Shown: positions 20,337-28,328 of the stretch, piece after piece
How the letters are laid out: each line of letters opens with the position of its first letter
Numbering within the stretch: position 1 is the stretch's first letter
DNA from: Chitinophagaceae bacterium
GTDB taxonomy: Bacteria; Bacteroidota; Bacteroidia; Chitinophagales; Chitinophagaceae
Reading direction: 5' to 3'
NCBI GenBank assembly: GCA_016713965.1
Contig: JADJOC010000009.1
Coordinates: 124,001 to 188,000 of the forward strand
DNA: 64,000 nt
Notes under the pieces: generated by a model
What the model was told of the DNA's origin: nothing
The model's database searches: none
What the model saw: the letters and a program-made list of their open reading frames with translations, nothing else
Made by a program: the position numbers and the translations under genes

Positions 20337-20780
20337 CTAAAATGGTAAATCATCCTCTACTACAGGTGCAGAAACATTACTAGTATTGGTATTAGAATAA
20401 GATGGGGTATTTACAGTATTAGCTATAATATTATTATTCGTTCCAGTACCCTGCTGGCCTTCTTTATTACTACCCAGTAATTGCAAATTGCTTACCCTCA
20501 TCCGCAATGTAGCAGCTGCCTGGTTTTCTTTATTCATATAAGCATCAGCTTCAGGAGAACCTTCTGCGTATATCATTTGTCCACGTTTCAGGTATTGCCC
20601 CACAGCAGTGCGGTCTGTCCAGTAAGCACATTCTACCCAGGTAGTTCTTTCTTTTTGATTACCTGTGCTATCTTTATAGCGTTCGGTATGTGCTACACTA
20701 AAATTAATTACATTTTTACCATTAACTTCTTTAATAATGCAATCTTTACCAAGGTTACCTACAATTTGTAATTTAATCAT
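20337..20780 (-). CDS. ssb: Single-stranded DNA-binding protein
   Basis: A 147-residue SSB that coats single-stranded DNA in replication and repair. The OB fold covers residues 1-105 (MIKLQIVGNLGKDCIIKE, TTWVECAYWTD, LKRGQMIYAEG). A flexible Asn/Thr-rich linker leads to the acidic interaction tip EDDLPF, which recruits partner proteins. The gene lies just downstream of the LexA-like repressor gene on the same strand, with an 81-base gap, consistent with co-regulation in DNA-damage response, although a separate promoter is possible. Confidence 0.96.
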   Translation of the reverse strand: MIKLQIVGNLGKDCIIKEVNGKNVINFSVAHTERYKDSTGNQKERTTWVECAYWTDRTAVGQYLKRGQMIYAEGSPEADAYMNKENQAAATLRMRVSNLQLLGSNKEGQQGTGTNNNIIANTVNTPSYSNTNTSNVSAPVVEDDLPF

Positions 20781-20861
20781 AACTGTTTTTTTTAATTATT
20801 AATCGATGTATCTGAATTTATATTACGTGTTAAATTTCTTATTAATAACTTGCATTCCGCT

Positions 20862-21707
20862 TTAAAACTCCCAACTCCCAACTCCCAACTCCCAACTCCC
20901 AACTCCCAACTCCCAACTCCCAACTCCAAACTCCCAACTCCCAACTTTTAACTTTTCATTCTTTTTCTTTTTCAAAGTGCTTACCTGGTCCTGCAAGTTA
21001 TTAACGAGGTTAGCTAAAGTATTTACATCCCATCTTTGTTGTACGGCTACTTTACTCACTACAGCTTGTGCCGCCCACAGCTCTATTACATCATCAGTAT
21101 TTACCTGGTAAGGTTGAAAACTGGGATTATCGCTTACCAGGGTTAATTTATTTTTAGCACGGTTATTTTTCACTACTCTTTTATAAACAATTCCTTCATT
21201 ACGGCTTACAACAATATAAGCAGCATTATTTTTTATTTCTTCCGTATCATCTACCTTTTCTCCTACAATAATACTGCCGCTGGGTGTAGGCAACATGCTA
21301 TCTCCAATTATTTCAAAAGCCCTGTAATTACCTCCTGCAAGCATGGGTAAGGTGAAAGTATTTAATTCATCTATAAATTCAGTATCTGCATATCCTGCCA
21401 AATAACCAGCTGCTGCTTTTACGGGTACAAAGTGTATAACATTCCTGTCGGCAGACATCATCTTTTGTTGCCTGCGCTTGGCCAGGTAATTATTACTTTC
21501 ATTACTTAATTCTTTTAATAACAACTCATCCAGACTTAGCTTAAAAATATCAGCTACAATTTCCAATACCTCTAAACGGGGATCCGCCCTCTCTTCTTCA
21601 TATGCACCAATGAGCGAACGTTTAATATTAAGTTTATTTGCAAACTCTTCTTGTGTCCAACCACGAAGTTTGCGTAAATATTTAAGATTTTTGCCTGCTT
21701 GTGACAT
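20862..21707 (-). CDS. LexA-like XRE-family repressor with S24 peptidase domain and repeat-encoded tail
   Basis: Transcriptional repressor of the HTH_3/S24 type. Residues 6-60 form the helix-turn-helix (LRGWTQEEFANKLNIKRSLI). The S24 self-cleavage domain carries the Ala-Gly bond in VKAAAGYLAGY (about 100-101), the nucleophile Ser137 in GDSMLPTPSG and the general base Lys176 in VYKRV, the expected dyad spacing. A helical segment follows (NLVNNLQDQVSTLKKKK). The last 35 residues are a VGSWELG repeat encoded by a seven-base tandem repeat, not part of the family. Two palindromic operators lie directly upstream, suggesting autoregulation; ssb follows. Confidence 0.9.
   Translation of the reverse strand: MSQAGKNLKYLRKLRGWTQEEFANKLNIKRSLIGAYEEERADPRLEVLEIVADIFKLSLDELLLKELSNESNNYLAKRRQQKMMSADRNVIHFVPVKAAAGYLAGYADTEFIDELNTFTLPMLAGGNYRAFEIIGDSMLPTPSGSIIVGEKVDDTEEIKNNAAYIVVSRNEGIVYKRVVKNNRAKNKLTLVSDNPSFQPYQVNTDDVIELWAAQAVVSKVAVQQRWDVNTLANLVNNLQDQVSTLKKKKNEKLKVGSWEFGVGSWELGVGSWELGVGSWEF
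20867..20948 (-). repeat. Heptanucleotide tandem repeat at the 3' end of the S24 repressor
   Basis: About 11 tandem copies of ACTCCCA (plus strand), with one variant unit (ACTCCAA). On the coding strand it encodes repeated GVGSWEL. Because seven is not a multiple of three, gain or loss of one unit changes the reading frame of everything downstream and thus the C-terminus. Confidence 0.95.
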
Positions 21708-21713
21708 AACTCA

Positions 21714-21728
21714 ACTAATTTGATTAGT
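21714..21728. promoter_or_regulatory. Operator palindrome 1 of the S24 repressor
   Basis: ACTAATTTGATTAGT is a near-perfect 15-base palindrome seven bases upstream of the repressor ATG, where bound protein would block translation start or transcription. Confidence 0.65.
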
Positions 21729-21736
21729 ACAAATAT

Positions 21737-21751
21737 ACTAAATTATTTAGT
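21737..21751. promoter_or_regulatory. Operator palindrome 2 of the S24 repressor
   Basis: ACTAAATTATTTAGT shares ACTAA/TTAGT arms with site 1; the centres are 23 bases apart, about two helical turns, as expected for cooperative repressor dimers. Confidence 0.65.
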
Positions 21752-21840
21752 TTACCAAAATTTTTCTTAAAAAAAGAAATAAATTACTGAACATAATTTT
21801 TGCAAACTCCTGTCTTGCACCTTGCGTGCCTAACTTACCT

Positions 21841-21848
21841 TATTTTTG
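21841..21848 (+). promoter_or_regulatory. -7 element TATTTTTG for the cytochrome-b561-like gene
   Basis: Matches TAnnTTTG and lies 16 bases before the ATG at 21864. It overlaps the alternative TTG start at 21846, which supports the ATG. Confidence 0.45.
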
Positions 21849-21863
21849 CACAAACTCGTTTCT

Positions 21864-22337
21864 ATGAATATGACTTATGTTTTATATGCACACAATATTT
21901 TAAGATGGGGCGTGCTGCTATTTGGCTTATGGACAGTATTAAATGCACTGACAGGCGTGCTGGCTAAAAGAAGGTATAACAATAATGACAACCGCAGCAA
22001 CCTGCTGTTTATGGTATTTTGTGATATACAATTACTTATCGGGCTGGTTCTTTATTTTAATGGTGCCTGGTTTACGATGATTAAAACCGATGCCAAAGAA
22101 GTAATGAAAGATAGTGCTATGCGTTTTTTTGCAGTAGAGCATATTTTAATGATGGTCATCGCATGGCTGCTGGTACACGTAGGAAGAAGCATGGTGAAAC
22201 GCAGCAATAACGACGCAAAAAAACATAAAAAAATGCTCGTATATTTCGGCCTTGCCTTCATAATCATTTTAGCAATGATTCCATGGCCCTTTCGCTCACC
22301 AGGTATTGGCAGGGCATTATTTCCACAATTTAATTAA
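21864..22337 (+). CDS. Cytochrome-b561-like four-helix membrane protein
   Basis: About 157 residues with four transmembrane helices. Conserved-looking His residues sit in helices (YAHNILRWG, FFAVEHILMMV, LLVHVGRSM), the arrangement that leads to family names such as cytochrome B in Bacteroidota. Heme binding is an inference; function is unknown. The ATG at 21864 is chosen rather than the upstream in-frame TTG at 21846, because that TTG lies inside the -7 element. It is followed 20 bases later by surE on the same strand. Confidence 0.65.
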   Translation: MNMTYVLYAHNILRWGVLLFGLWTVLNALTGVLAKRRYNNNDNRSNLLFMVFCDIQLLIGLVLYFNGAWFTMIKTDAKEVMKDSAMRFFAVEHILMMVIAWLLVHVGRSMVKRSNNDAKKHKKMLVYFGLAFIIILAMIPWPFRSPGIGRALFPQFN

Positions 22338-22357
22338 TAAATCAACAGACTAAATAA

Positions 22358-23146
22358 ATGGTAAAGAAAGCTAAAAAAGAAGAACCTGTTATACTTATTA
22401 CCAATGATGACGGAATAACTGCACCGGGTATACGCAATTTGGTAGAGGCTGTAAAAGGGCTCGGAAAAATTGTAGTGGTGGCACCGGATAAGCCTCAAAG
22501 CGGCATGGGGCATGCCATCACCATTGGGCATCCTTTGCGGATGACACCGGTACATTTTTTTGAAGGCATAGAAGCCTGGCAAACCAATGGCACCCCGGTA
22601 GATTGCGTAAAATTAGCGGTAGACAAAGTACTGCATGGCAAACCTACCATTTGCCTCAGCGGTGTTAATCACGGGGCCAATCATTCTATCAATGTAATAT
22701 ACAGCGGTACCATGAGTGCTGCCATGGAAGCCAGTATAGAAAGCATACCCAGCATAGGTTTTTCTTTACTCGATTACAGTATTGACGCTGATTTTACAGC
22801 CTCAAGATTTTACATACATCAAATAGTAAGCACATTTCTTAAGCAGAAAATGGATAAGCATTTATTATTGAATGTAAATATCCCTGCAGTAGATAAAAAG
22901 CTGATTAAAGGTGTTAAACTCTGCCGCCAAGCTTATGCAAAATATGAAGAAGATTTTGATGAACGCAGCGATCCTCATGGAAAAAAATATTTTTGGCTCA
23001 CTGGCGAATTTGTAAATTTTGATAAAGGAAAAGATACTGATGTATGGGCTTTAAAAAATAATTATATCAGCGTTGTTCCGGTACAGTTCGATCTTACTAA
23101 TTACAAATTAAAACAACAGCTTTCAAAAAATAAGCTTTTTGTATGA
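22358..23146 (+). CDS. surE: 5'/3'-nucleotidase SurE
   Basis: Metal-dependent nucleoside monophosphate phosphatase acting in the cytoplasm. The N-terminal metal site ILITNDDGITAPGI (Asp17, Asp18), the VVAPDKPQSGMGHAIT loop and CLSGVNHGANHSINVIYSGT are the SurE hallmarks. Length, 262 residues, is normal. Its stop overlaps the start of the next gene (ATGA at 23143-23146), so the two are translationally coupled. Confidence 0.97.
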   Translation: MVKKAKKEEPVILITNDDGITAPGIRNLVEAVKGLGKIVVVAPDKPQSGMGHAITIGHPLRMTPVHFFEGIEAWQTNGTPVDCVKLAVDKVLHGKPTICLSGVNHGANHSINVIYSGTMSAAMEASIESIPSIGFSLLDYSIDADFTASRFYIHQIVSTFLKQKMDKHLLLNVNIPAVDKKLIKGVKLCRQAYAKYEEDFDERSDPHGKKYFWLTGEFVNFDKGKDTDVWALKNNYISVVPVQFDLTNYKLKQQLSKNKLFV

Positions 23147-23445
23147 TCCTTAAAAAAGACAGCTTTCAGCTAGGCGCAGTACTTGGATTTATCGGCCCGA
23201 TGATTGGCATATTAATTTTTAAGTGGGCAAAATTAAAGTTGCTAAGTTTTAAAGAGGCATTTCAATACATGTACCTGGAGCCCGGCCATAAAACTCTTAC
23301 CGTAGCCTTAAGCCTGGCGCTGCTGGCCAATGCAGTTTTATTTACATTTTATATTAATGCACAAAAAGACAAAACTGCCAAAGGTATATTTATTGTTACC
23401 TGCATATACGGGTTGCTGGTATTAGGGTTAAAAACTTTTGGGTAA
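23143..23445 (+). CDS. Three-helix membrane protein between surE and lpxB
   Basis: A 100-residue protein with three hydrophobic helices (about 11-28, 50-72 and 80-97). Family not named with certainty, but a small membrane protein in this position is common in related genomes, so it may be linked to lipid A or envelope metabolism. It overlaps surE by four bases and precedes lpxB by 195 bases, a gap filled with two repeat elements. Confidence 0.65.
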   Translation: MILKKDSFQLGAVLGFIGPMIGILIFKWAKLKLLSFKEAFQYMYLEPGHKTLTVALSLALLANAVLFTFYINAQKDKTAKGIFIVTCIYGLLVLGLKTFG

Positions 23446-23483
23446 TTTTTTTGGGGGGCCGAACATTTTATCTTTGATCAGCT

Positions 23484-23531
23484 GTATTGGCTGCCTGCCC
23501 CGTCCGAAGGCGGGGTCGCACTCTTGTACAA
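23484..23531 (-). repeat. Interspersed repeat family A, partial copy (reverse)
   Basis: On the minus strand it reads TTGTACAAGAGTGCGACCCC followed by the palindromic GCCTTCGGACGGGGCAGGC core; the distal GGTAACAAA half is missing. Confidence 0.75.
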
Positions 23532-23554
23532 CATCTCTTTATTCATCTATTTTT

Positions 23555-23629
23555 ACCGCAGAGGCGCAAAGCCGCAGAGAGAAATACCAAATATTTGCGG
23601 ATCTTTGCAACTCTGCGTCTTTGCGGTTA
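23555..23629. repeat. Inverted-repeat element family B, copy 1
   Basis: Left arm ACCGCAGAGGCGCAAAGCC, right arm CTCTGCGTCTTTGCGGTT, forming a long imperfect hairpin just before lpxB. Other copies are at 30566 and 32027. Confidence 0.8.
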
Positions 23630-23640
23630 TATTAAAAAAA

Positions 23641-24842
23641 ATGAAGTACTACATCATTGCAGGAGAAGCCAGCGGCGATTTACATGGCAGCCATCTAATC
23701 AAAGAGCTGCAGAAGCTTGATGCCAATGCTGTTGTACGCTGCTGGGGCGGCGATAAAATGCAGGCTGCCGGTGCTACCGTTGTAAAACATTATAAAGACC
23801 TGGCTTTTATGGGCTTTATAGAAGTGATAAAAAACTTACGCACTATCTTTCGGAATATAGCTTTTTGTAAAAAAGACATCCTAAATAATCGCCCTGATGT
23901 TTTAATATTAATTGATTATCCCGGTTTTAATTTGCGCATAGCCAAATGGGCAAAAGACCAGGGCATAAAAATCATTTATTACATTTCGCCGCAGGTATGG
24001 GCATGGAAAGAAGGCCGGGTAAATTTGATAAAAAAGTGCGTAGATAAAATGCTCGTTATTCTACCTTTTGAAAAGGAGTTTTATAAAAAATGGAATTACG
24101 AAGTAGACTATGTCGGGCACCCTTTGGTAGAAGTGATAACCAATGAAAAATTAAGAATTAAAAATGAAGAATTAGAAAACGACCACCGACAACTGACCAC
24201 TTACGACCGAAATATAATAACTGTTGATCAGCGAATCCCAAACCTCAAACCCCAAACCTCAAACCCCAAACCAGAAACTTCAAACCTTATTGCACTTCTA
24301 CCAGGAAGCAGAAAACAGGAAATTTTAAAAAAATTACCGATCATGCTTCAGGTAGCCAAATATTTTCCGGAATATGAGTTTGTTGTAGCAAAAGCCCCGG
24401 GCTGGACAAAAATTTTTACGATACTTTATTGGCTCCATATAATAATGTAACCTCGGTAGAAAACAAAACTTATCATCTTTTAGCAAATGCTAAAGCTGCA
24501 TTAGTAACCAGCGGCACTGCTACCCTGGAAACTGCCTTGTTTGGCGTACCGCAGGTAGTATGTTACAAAGGCAACGCTATTTCCTACCAGATTGCAAAGC
24601 GGCTGATTAAAATAAAATTTATCAGCCTGGTTAATTTAATAATGGATAAAGAGGTGGTAAAAGAATTAATCCAGGAAAACCTTACCGTTGAAAATTTAAA
24701 AAAAGAATTGGATAATTTATTAAATAATGAGCCAAGAAAAGAACAAATAAAGGATGATTACTCAAGACTTAAAAACCTGTTGCAACAAGGTGGTAATGCA
24801 TCAGCTAGTGCAGCAAAAATTATTATTTCCGCAATAACTTAA
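23641..24842 (+). CDS. lpxB: Lipid-A-disaccharide synthase (one frame break near 24400, repeat-derived insert)
   Basis: Glycosyltransferase that joins two acylated glucosamines to form lipid A disaccharide at the inner membrane. N-terminal MKYYIIAGEASGDLHGSHL, then RCWGGDKMQAAG, YYISPQVWAWKEGR and IALLPGSRKQEI are LpxB signatures. The frame stops at 24450, but the adjacent frame continues from LDKNFYDTLLAPYNNV through VTSGTATLETALFGVPQVV to 24842; one missing base in CCCCGGGCTGG (24397-24405) accounts for it. Residues encoded at about 24145-24283 are low-complexity repeat words not found in the family, making the protein about 40 residues longer than usual. ATG at 23641 is supported by the motif start. 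Confidence 0.93.
24145..24283 (+). repeat. Low-complexity repeat words inserted in frame in lpxB
   Basis: Three kinds of words follow each other: ATTAAGAATTAAAAATGAAG (also at 62447-62480 inside mqnD), a GACCACCGACAACTGACCAC run (related to 27489-27557), and alternating AAACCTC/AAACCCC units. They encode a charged, Pro/Ser/Asn-rich loop between GHPLVEVI and IALLPGSRK. Confidence 0.8.
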
Positions 24843-24987
24843 CGGCTAAAATAATCATTGCAGCTAAAAATAAAAGTATGGATAAACGGTTTATCCCATG
24901 CATGTATCCTACCCATTTAGTTACCGGGGTATCAGGATCTTTTTTACGCAGGTATAAATATTCGGCTATTTGTTTGAGTACGCTCAT
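24823..24987 (-). CDS. Small membrane-anchored protein, DUF6728-like (54 residues)
   Basis: A short gene convergent with and overlapping the lpxB 3' end by 20 bases. It starts MSVLKQIAEYLYLRKKDPD, then VGYMHGINRLSILLFLAAM and ends in a single transmembrane helix with basic C-terminus. The pattern of an amphipathic start, MHGINR(I/L)S and a terminal helix matches a small conserved Bacteroidota family that I believe is DUF6728; the family number is from memory. Function unknown. Confidence 0.72.
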   Translation of the reverse strand: MSVLKQIAEYLYLRKKDPDTPVTKWVGYMHGINRLSILLFLAAMIILAVKLLRK

Positions 24988-25098
24988 TTTACAAAATTAA
25001 CAAAATATAAAAATAATTAAAGCAAATTACTTTGTTAAAAATTAGATATGCAAAACTAAAATTGTTCATTTTTCGTAATTAAAAAAAATAAAGTTTAT

Positions 25099-25600
25099 AT
25101 GAAAAATATTCTGGCCGTATTTGTTTTACTTATATCGGTAAGCTGCACTGCGCAAACTAAAAAGTATGCTATTATAAAAACAGATGCTGAGTGGAAAAAA
25201 TTATTAACTAAAGAACAGTTTGAAGTAACAAGAAAAAAAAGGAACTGAAGCTGCTTATACCGGCAAATTATGGGATAATCATAAAAAGGGCATTTATCAA
25301 TGCATTTGCTGCAAACAGGAATTATTCAGTTCGGCCCATAAGTTTGACAGCGGAACGGGATGGCCAAGCTTTTACCAGCCATCTGTAAAAGCTAATGTAG
25401 AGGAAGAAGCTGATACCAGTTTTGGTATGCAGCGGACTGAAGTTAATTGCAGCAGGTGTGGTGCTCATTTAGGACATGTATTTGATGATGGGCCAAAGCC
25501 TACTGGATTACGGTATTGCATTAATTCAGCTTCATTATCTTTTGTAAAAAATAGCGTGATAACTGATTTTATTAACAAGATAAATGACTATCAATTTTAA
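25099..25600 (+). CDS. msrB: Peptide-methionine (R)-S-oxide reductase, exported (one frame break)
   Basis: Repairs oxidised methionine (R-sulfoxide) in proteins; this version has an N-terminal signal (MKNILAVFVLLISVSCTAQ), so it probably acts in the periplasm or as a lipoprotein. The SelR domain shows the zinc pairs CICC and CSRC, FDSGTGWPSFYQP, GAHLGHVFDDGP and the catalytic Cys in LRYCINSASL. The starting frame ends in the A8 run at 25233-25240; deleting one A leads straight into GTEAAYTGKLWDNH and the stop at 25598-25600. A decayed second copy of its 3' end lies at 26051-26195. Confidence 0.9.
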
Positions 25601-25716
25601 TAGCTGCAAAAGATTTTTATTGTGTGGTTTCATATATTAAAATTAGGTATCAGTGCAATGGCAAATAAAAATATGGATAGAGGGAAAATCTTATTTTTGT
25701 TTATAAATCTTAATCT

Positions 25717-26050
25717 ATGGAAGATATAGTTGCTTTAAAAGTTAAATTAAAGTCAGGTGAATGCAGGTACTTAATGACTTGGGGAAGGATCCAGGATAGC
25801 GTAGATCCGGAACCGCTAGAAACTTTAATGGCAGAAAAAATTTCTTTTGGAGTAGAAATAGAATCTGTTACATTATGTAAAACTTTACAGGAAGCCTCGA
25901 AAGAACCCCTTTTTTTGAAGCTCTTTTACATTTTCACAAACAAAAATTCCGTATGGAGAAAATTATGAAAAGTGGAGAATGGAAATGGATGAATTAATGT
26001 GTAAAGGTAAAGAGGTATATAGATTGGGAATTCGAGAGCCATTGCTTTAG
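25717..26050 (+). CDS. Hypothetical protein, about 111 residues (two probable frame breaks)
   Basis: Not assigned to a family. The first frame (MEDIVALKVKLKSGECRYLM, then TWGRIQDSVDPEPLETLMAE) stops at 25968. Adding one T in the T7 run near 25910-25916 and one A in the A5 run near 25943 gives a continuous protein ending FFEALLHFHKQKIPYGENYE, KWRMEMDELMCKGKEVYRLG, IREPLL. The corrected sequence is hydrophilic and cytoplasmic in character. It lies between msrB and the msrB remnant, so the group may have been duplicated together. Two corrections are needed, so the exact frame is tentative. Confidence 0.55.
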
Positions 26051-26195
26051 TAAGCTTTGATATGCAAGATGCTGAAGTAAATTATGGCCACTGTAGTGCA
26101 ATTAAGCGATGTATTTAATAATCGACCCAACCTACAGGACTGAAATATTATATTATTATATTGATTCCGCCTCATTTTATTTTGTAAAAAAGTAA
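26051..26195 (+). pseudogene. Decayed second copy of the msrB 3' end
   Basis: Translation across frames gives SFDMQDAEVNYGHC, DVFNNRPNPTGLKYY and DSASFYFVKK, parallel to SFGMQRTEVNCSRC, HVFDDGPKPTGLRYC and NSASLSFVKN of the intact msrB at 25400-25560. Zinc and catalytic cysteines are replaced (the catalytic Cys by Tyr) and frameshifts interrupt it, so it is not functional even after correction of indels. Confidence 0.8.
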
Positions 26196-26228
26196 ATTGT
26201 CTAAAGACTAGTATAATTTCATGAATAA

Positions 26229-26720
26229 TTAGTTAGCAATAAGGCATTGCCTAGCAATAAAAGAAGTTTTCTCTTCTACGTTTACTTTTACCACTGCTGA
26301 TTTTTGTCCCATATATTCCCACTGAACGGTAAATTCATTGCCATATTTTTTGATTAAGCCAGCACCAGGAATAGTCCAGGTAGCTCCGCATGTTTGGGAT
26401 TCATTTATACGTATAGTTTTATCACCACCGATTGCTTCAAGGCCGTTGTATAAATTCCTTGGATTATCAAGCTGACCATTAATATAAAAATTAACGTTTT
26501 TACTTCGGTTGCTTACCCCCAAATCTGGTATGGGCTTATCCGTTTTATTGGTCACTTTAAGTGTGAAAACCATAATATCCACTGGGGAATTTGAAATAAC
26601 CGAATCTACTGTGAATTCTACTAAATTTTCAATTTTTACAAATCCTGTATTTTTCTTTTTTTGAGAAAAAGTCATTTTACAAGAAATTAATATTACCAAT
26701 ACCAAAATTATCCGTTGCAT
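26229..26720 (-). CDS. Secreted protein of unknown function
   Basis: About 163 residues beginning at the ATG at 26720 (MQRIILVLVILISCKMTFSQ), which is a signal peptide; the longer version from 26792 would place a Cys-rich polar stretch before it and is rejected. The mature part is beta-rich with an immunoglobulin-like look (FTLKVTNKTDKPIPDLGVSN, GATWTIPGAG, FTVQWEYMGQ). No family is recognised. The start region faces the ccmB gene divergently. Confidence 0.65.
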   Translation of the reverse strand: MQRIILVLVILISCKMTFSQKKKNTGFVKIENLVEFTVDSVISNSPVDIMVFTLKVTNKTDKPIPDLGVSNRSKNVNFYINGQLDNPRNLYNGLEAIGGDKTIRINESQTCGATWTIPGAGLIKKYGNEFTVQWEYMGQKSAVVKVNVEEKTSFIARQCLIAN

Positions 26721-26829
26721 TATAAGGCTTTTATAATTGATGCAATTACAAGAGGTTTTTACACAAATTAAAAAGGTTATTTTTCCTGCCAAAAAGATTA
26801 TTATTTAAAATACTTACTAATTTGCAGGA

Positions 26830-27485
26830 ATGATCAAACGGGTTTTAGTATTATTAAAAAAGATATCTTGCTGGAATGGAGACAGCAACATAGTTTCTAT
26901 GGAGTATTATTATACATTGCTGCTACCGTGTATGTTTTATTTCTTAGTATAGACAAACCTGGTGCAGATACCTGGAACGGGCTATTTTGGATGATACAAT
27001 TATTTATATGTGTAAATGCTGTAGCGAAAAGTTTTTTACAGGAAAGTAAAGGCAGGTTATTATATTTTTACAGCATTGCCTCACCGGTGGAATTTATTAT
27101 CAGCAAACTACTACACAATATTTTTTTAATGGTGCTGATGAGTATAATCAGTCTCTTACTTTTTTATACATTTTTATCAAACCCCTTACATAACAGTTTA
27201 CAATTTTTAGGTATTGTATTTCTTGGAGGTACCAGCATCAGCCTTGTATTTACATTAATGAGTGCTATTGCAGCAAAAGCGCAACAGAATGCTGCATTAA
27301 TAGCCATCCTGGGTTTCCCTATTATTTTACCACAATTATTATTATTAATGCGGTTAAGCAAAGCAGCCTTTGGTGAAATATTTAAAGAGGGTATGGTATT
27401 TCAATTAACCGGGTTAATTATTGGCCTGGATATATTGGTTATTGCCATGGCAACCGTATTGTTCCCCTATTTGTGGAAAGAGTGA
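26830..27485 (+). CDS. ccmB: Heme exporter protein CcmB (probable frame break near 26856-26861)
   Basis: Membrane subunit of the cytochrome c maturation heme exporter. The main frame begins at a TTG (26868) with LLEWRQQHSFYGVLLY and has six hydrophobic segments, including the conserved ALIAILGFPIILPQLLLLMR stretch. The true start is probably the ATG at 26830: MIKRVLVLLKK continues as DILLEWRQ if one A is restored in the A6 run at 26856-26861, giving the family-typical K(D/E)xxLEWR start. ccmC follows 145 bases later, so this is a ccmBCD cluster; no ccmA ATPase is in the window. Confidence 0.88.
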
Positions 27486-27488
27486 AGA

Positions 27489-27557
27489 ATCGACGACGGA
27501 CAACCGACGACCGAGAGATGCAACTGGTGGTCCGTCGTCGGTGGTCGGTGGTCTTTT
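27489..27557 (+). repeat. Imperfect inverted repeat of CCGAC/GTCGG words
   Basis: GACGACGGACAACC at the left pairs with GGTGGTCCGTCGTC at the right, then GGTCGGTGGTCTTTTT follows. It could act as a terminator for ccmB. Similar words are in lpxB at 24180-24207. Confidence 0.65.
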
Positions 27558-27593
27558 TCTCCAGTATTATATCTTTATTTCAACTCGTTTATT

Positions 27594-27601
27594 TACCTTT
27601 G
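27594..27601 (+). promoter_or_regulatory. -7 element TACCTTTG for ccmC
   Basis: Matches TAnnTTTG 29 bases before the ccmC GTG start, after the ccmB terminator-like repeat, so ccmC-ccmD probably have their own transcript. Confidence 0.55.
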
Positions 27602-27629
27602 CGCCAATTACAAATATTGTAATATTTAA

Positions 27630-28328
27630 GTGAAAAAAAGCTGGTGGAAAATATTATCTTTTGTATTATTGACCTATACTGTTGTAGGCGGCTTTTTAAT
27701 GGATGTTCCCCGCTTAGCCATTCTTAATGAATCTATCCGCAATTTATACTTTCATGTTTGCATGTGGTTTAGTATGATGATTTTATTTATCATCAGTGTA
27801 GTGTACAGTATAAAATACCTAAGCGGTTTTGATTATAAAAATGACATTTACGCAAAAAACTTTGCCAAACTGGGTGCATTTTTAGGAATTCTAGGTTATG
27901 CCACAGGCGCTATATGGGCAAATTATACCTGGGTAGCTGATCAAAACCAGTCTTTAGCCAGCGTATTAAAAGAACCTAAATTGTTAGGTGCTGCCATAGC
28001 TTTATTAATCTATGGTGCCTACTTTGTATTGAGAAGTTCTTTTACCGATATTGATAAACGTGCAAGGATAAGTGCAGTATATAATATTTTTGCTTTTGTT
28101 ATGCTTTTTCCGAGCATATGGATAATACCCCGCCTGGTAGGCAGCCTGCATCCCGGAGCACCGGGAAGCGATAGCGGTAACCCGGCCTTAAATTTTAAAG
28201 ATATAGACAGCCGTTTGCGGATGATATTTTACCCGGCAATTATAGGTTGGACTTTATTAGGTATTTGGATATCAACTTTAAAAATAAGGCTGGAACTAAT
28301 AAAAGATAAAAACTTGTTGAATGGCTAA
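27630..28328 (+). CDS. ccmC: Heme exporter / cytochrome c assembly protein CcmC
   Basis: Membrane protein that presents heme to the maturation chaperone. It starts with GTG (27630). The 232 residues form six transmembrane helices. The Trp-rich periplasmic motif is WANYTWVAD here, and flanking His residues are in LYFHVCMWF and VGSLHPGAPG, as in CcmC-type heme handling proteins. The gene overlaps ccmD by eight bases (28321-28328), suggesting coupled translation. Confidence 0.92.
   Translation: MKKSWWKILSFVLLTYTVVGGFLMDVPRLAILNESIRNLYFHVCMWFSMMILFIISVVYSIKYLSGFDYKNDIYAKNFAKLGAFLGILGYATGAIWANYTWVADQNQSLASVLKEPKLLGAAIALLIYGAYFVLRSSFTDIDKRARISAVYNIFAFVMLFPSIWIIPRLVGSLHPGAPGSDSGNPALNFKDIDSRLRMIFYPAIIGWTLLGIWISTLKIRLELIKDKNLLNG

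Noticed and set aside
20867..20948. Possible CRISPR or other array
   Set aside because: The unit is seven bases with no spacers; it is a simple tandem repeat within a coding sequence.
27421..27633. 70-codon plus-strand frame between ccmB and ccmC
   Set aside because: It overlaps the end of ccmB in another frame and runs through an inverted repeat; no recognisable protein features.
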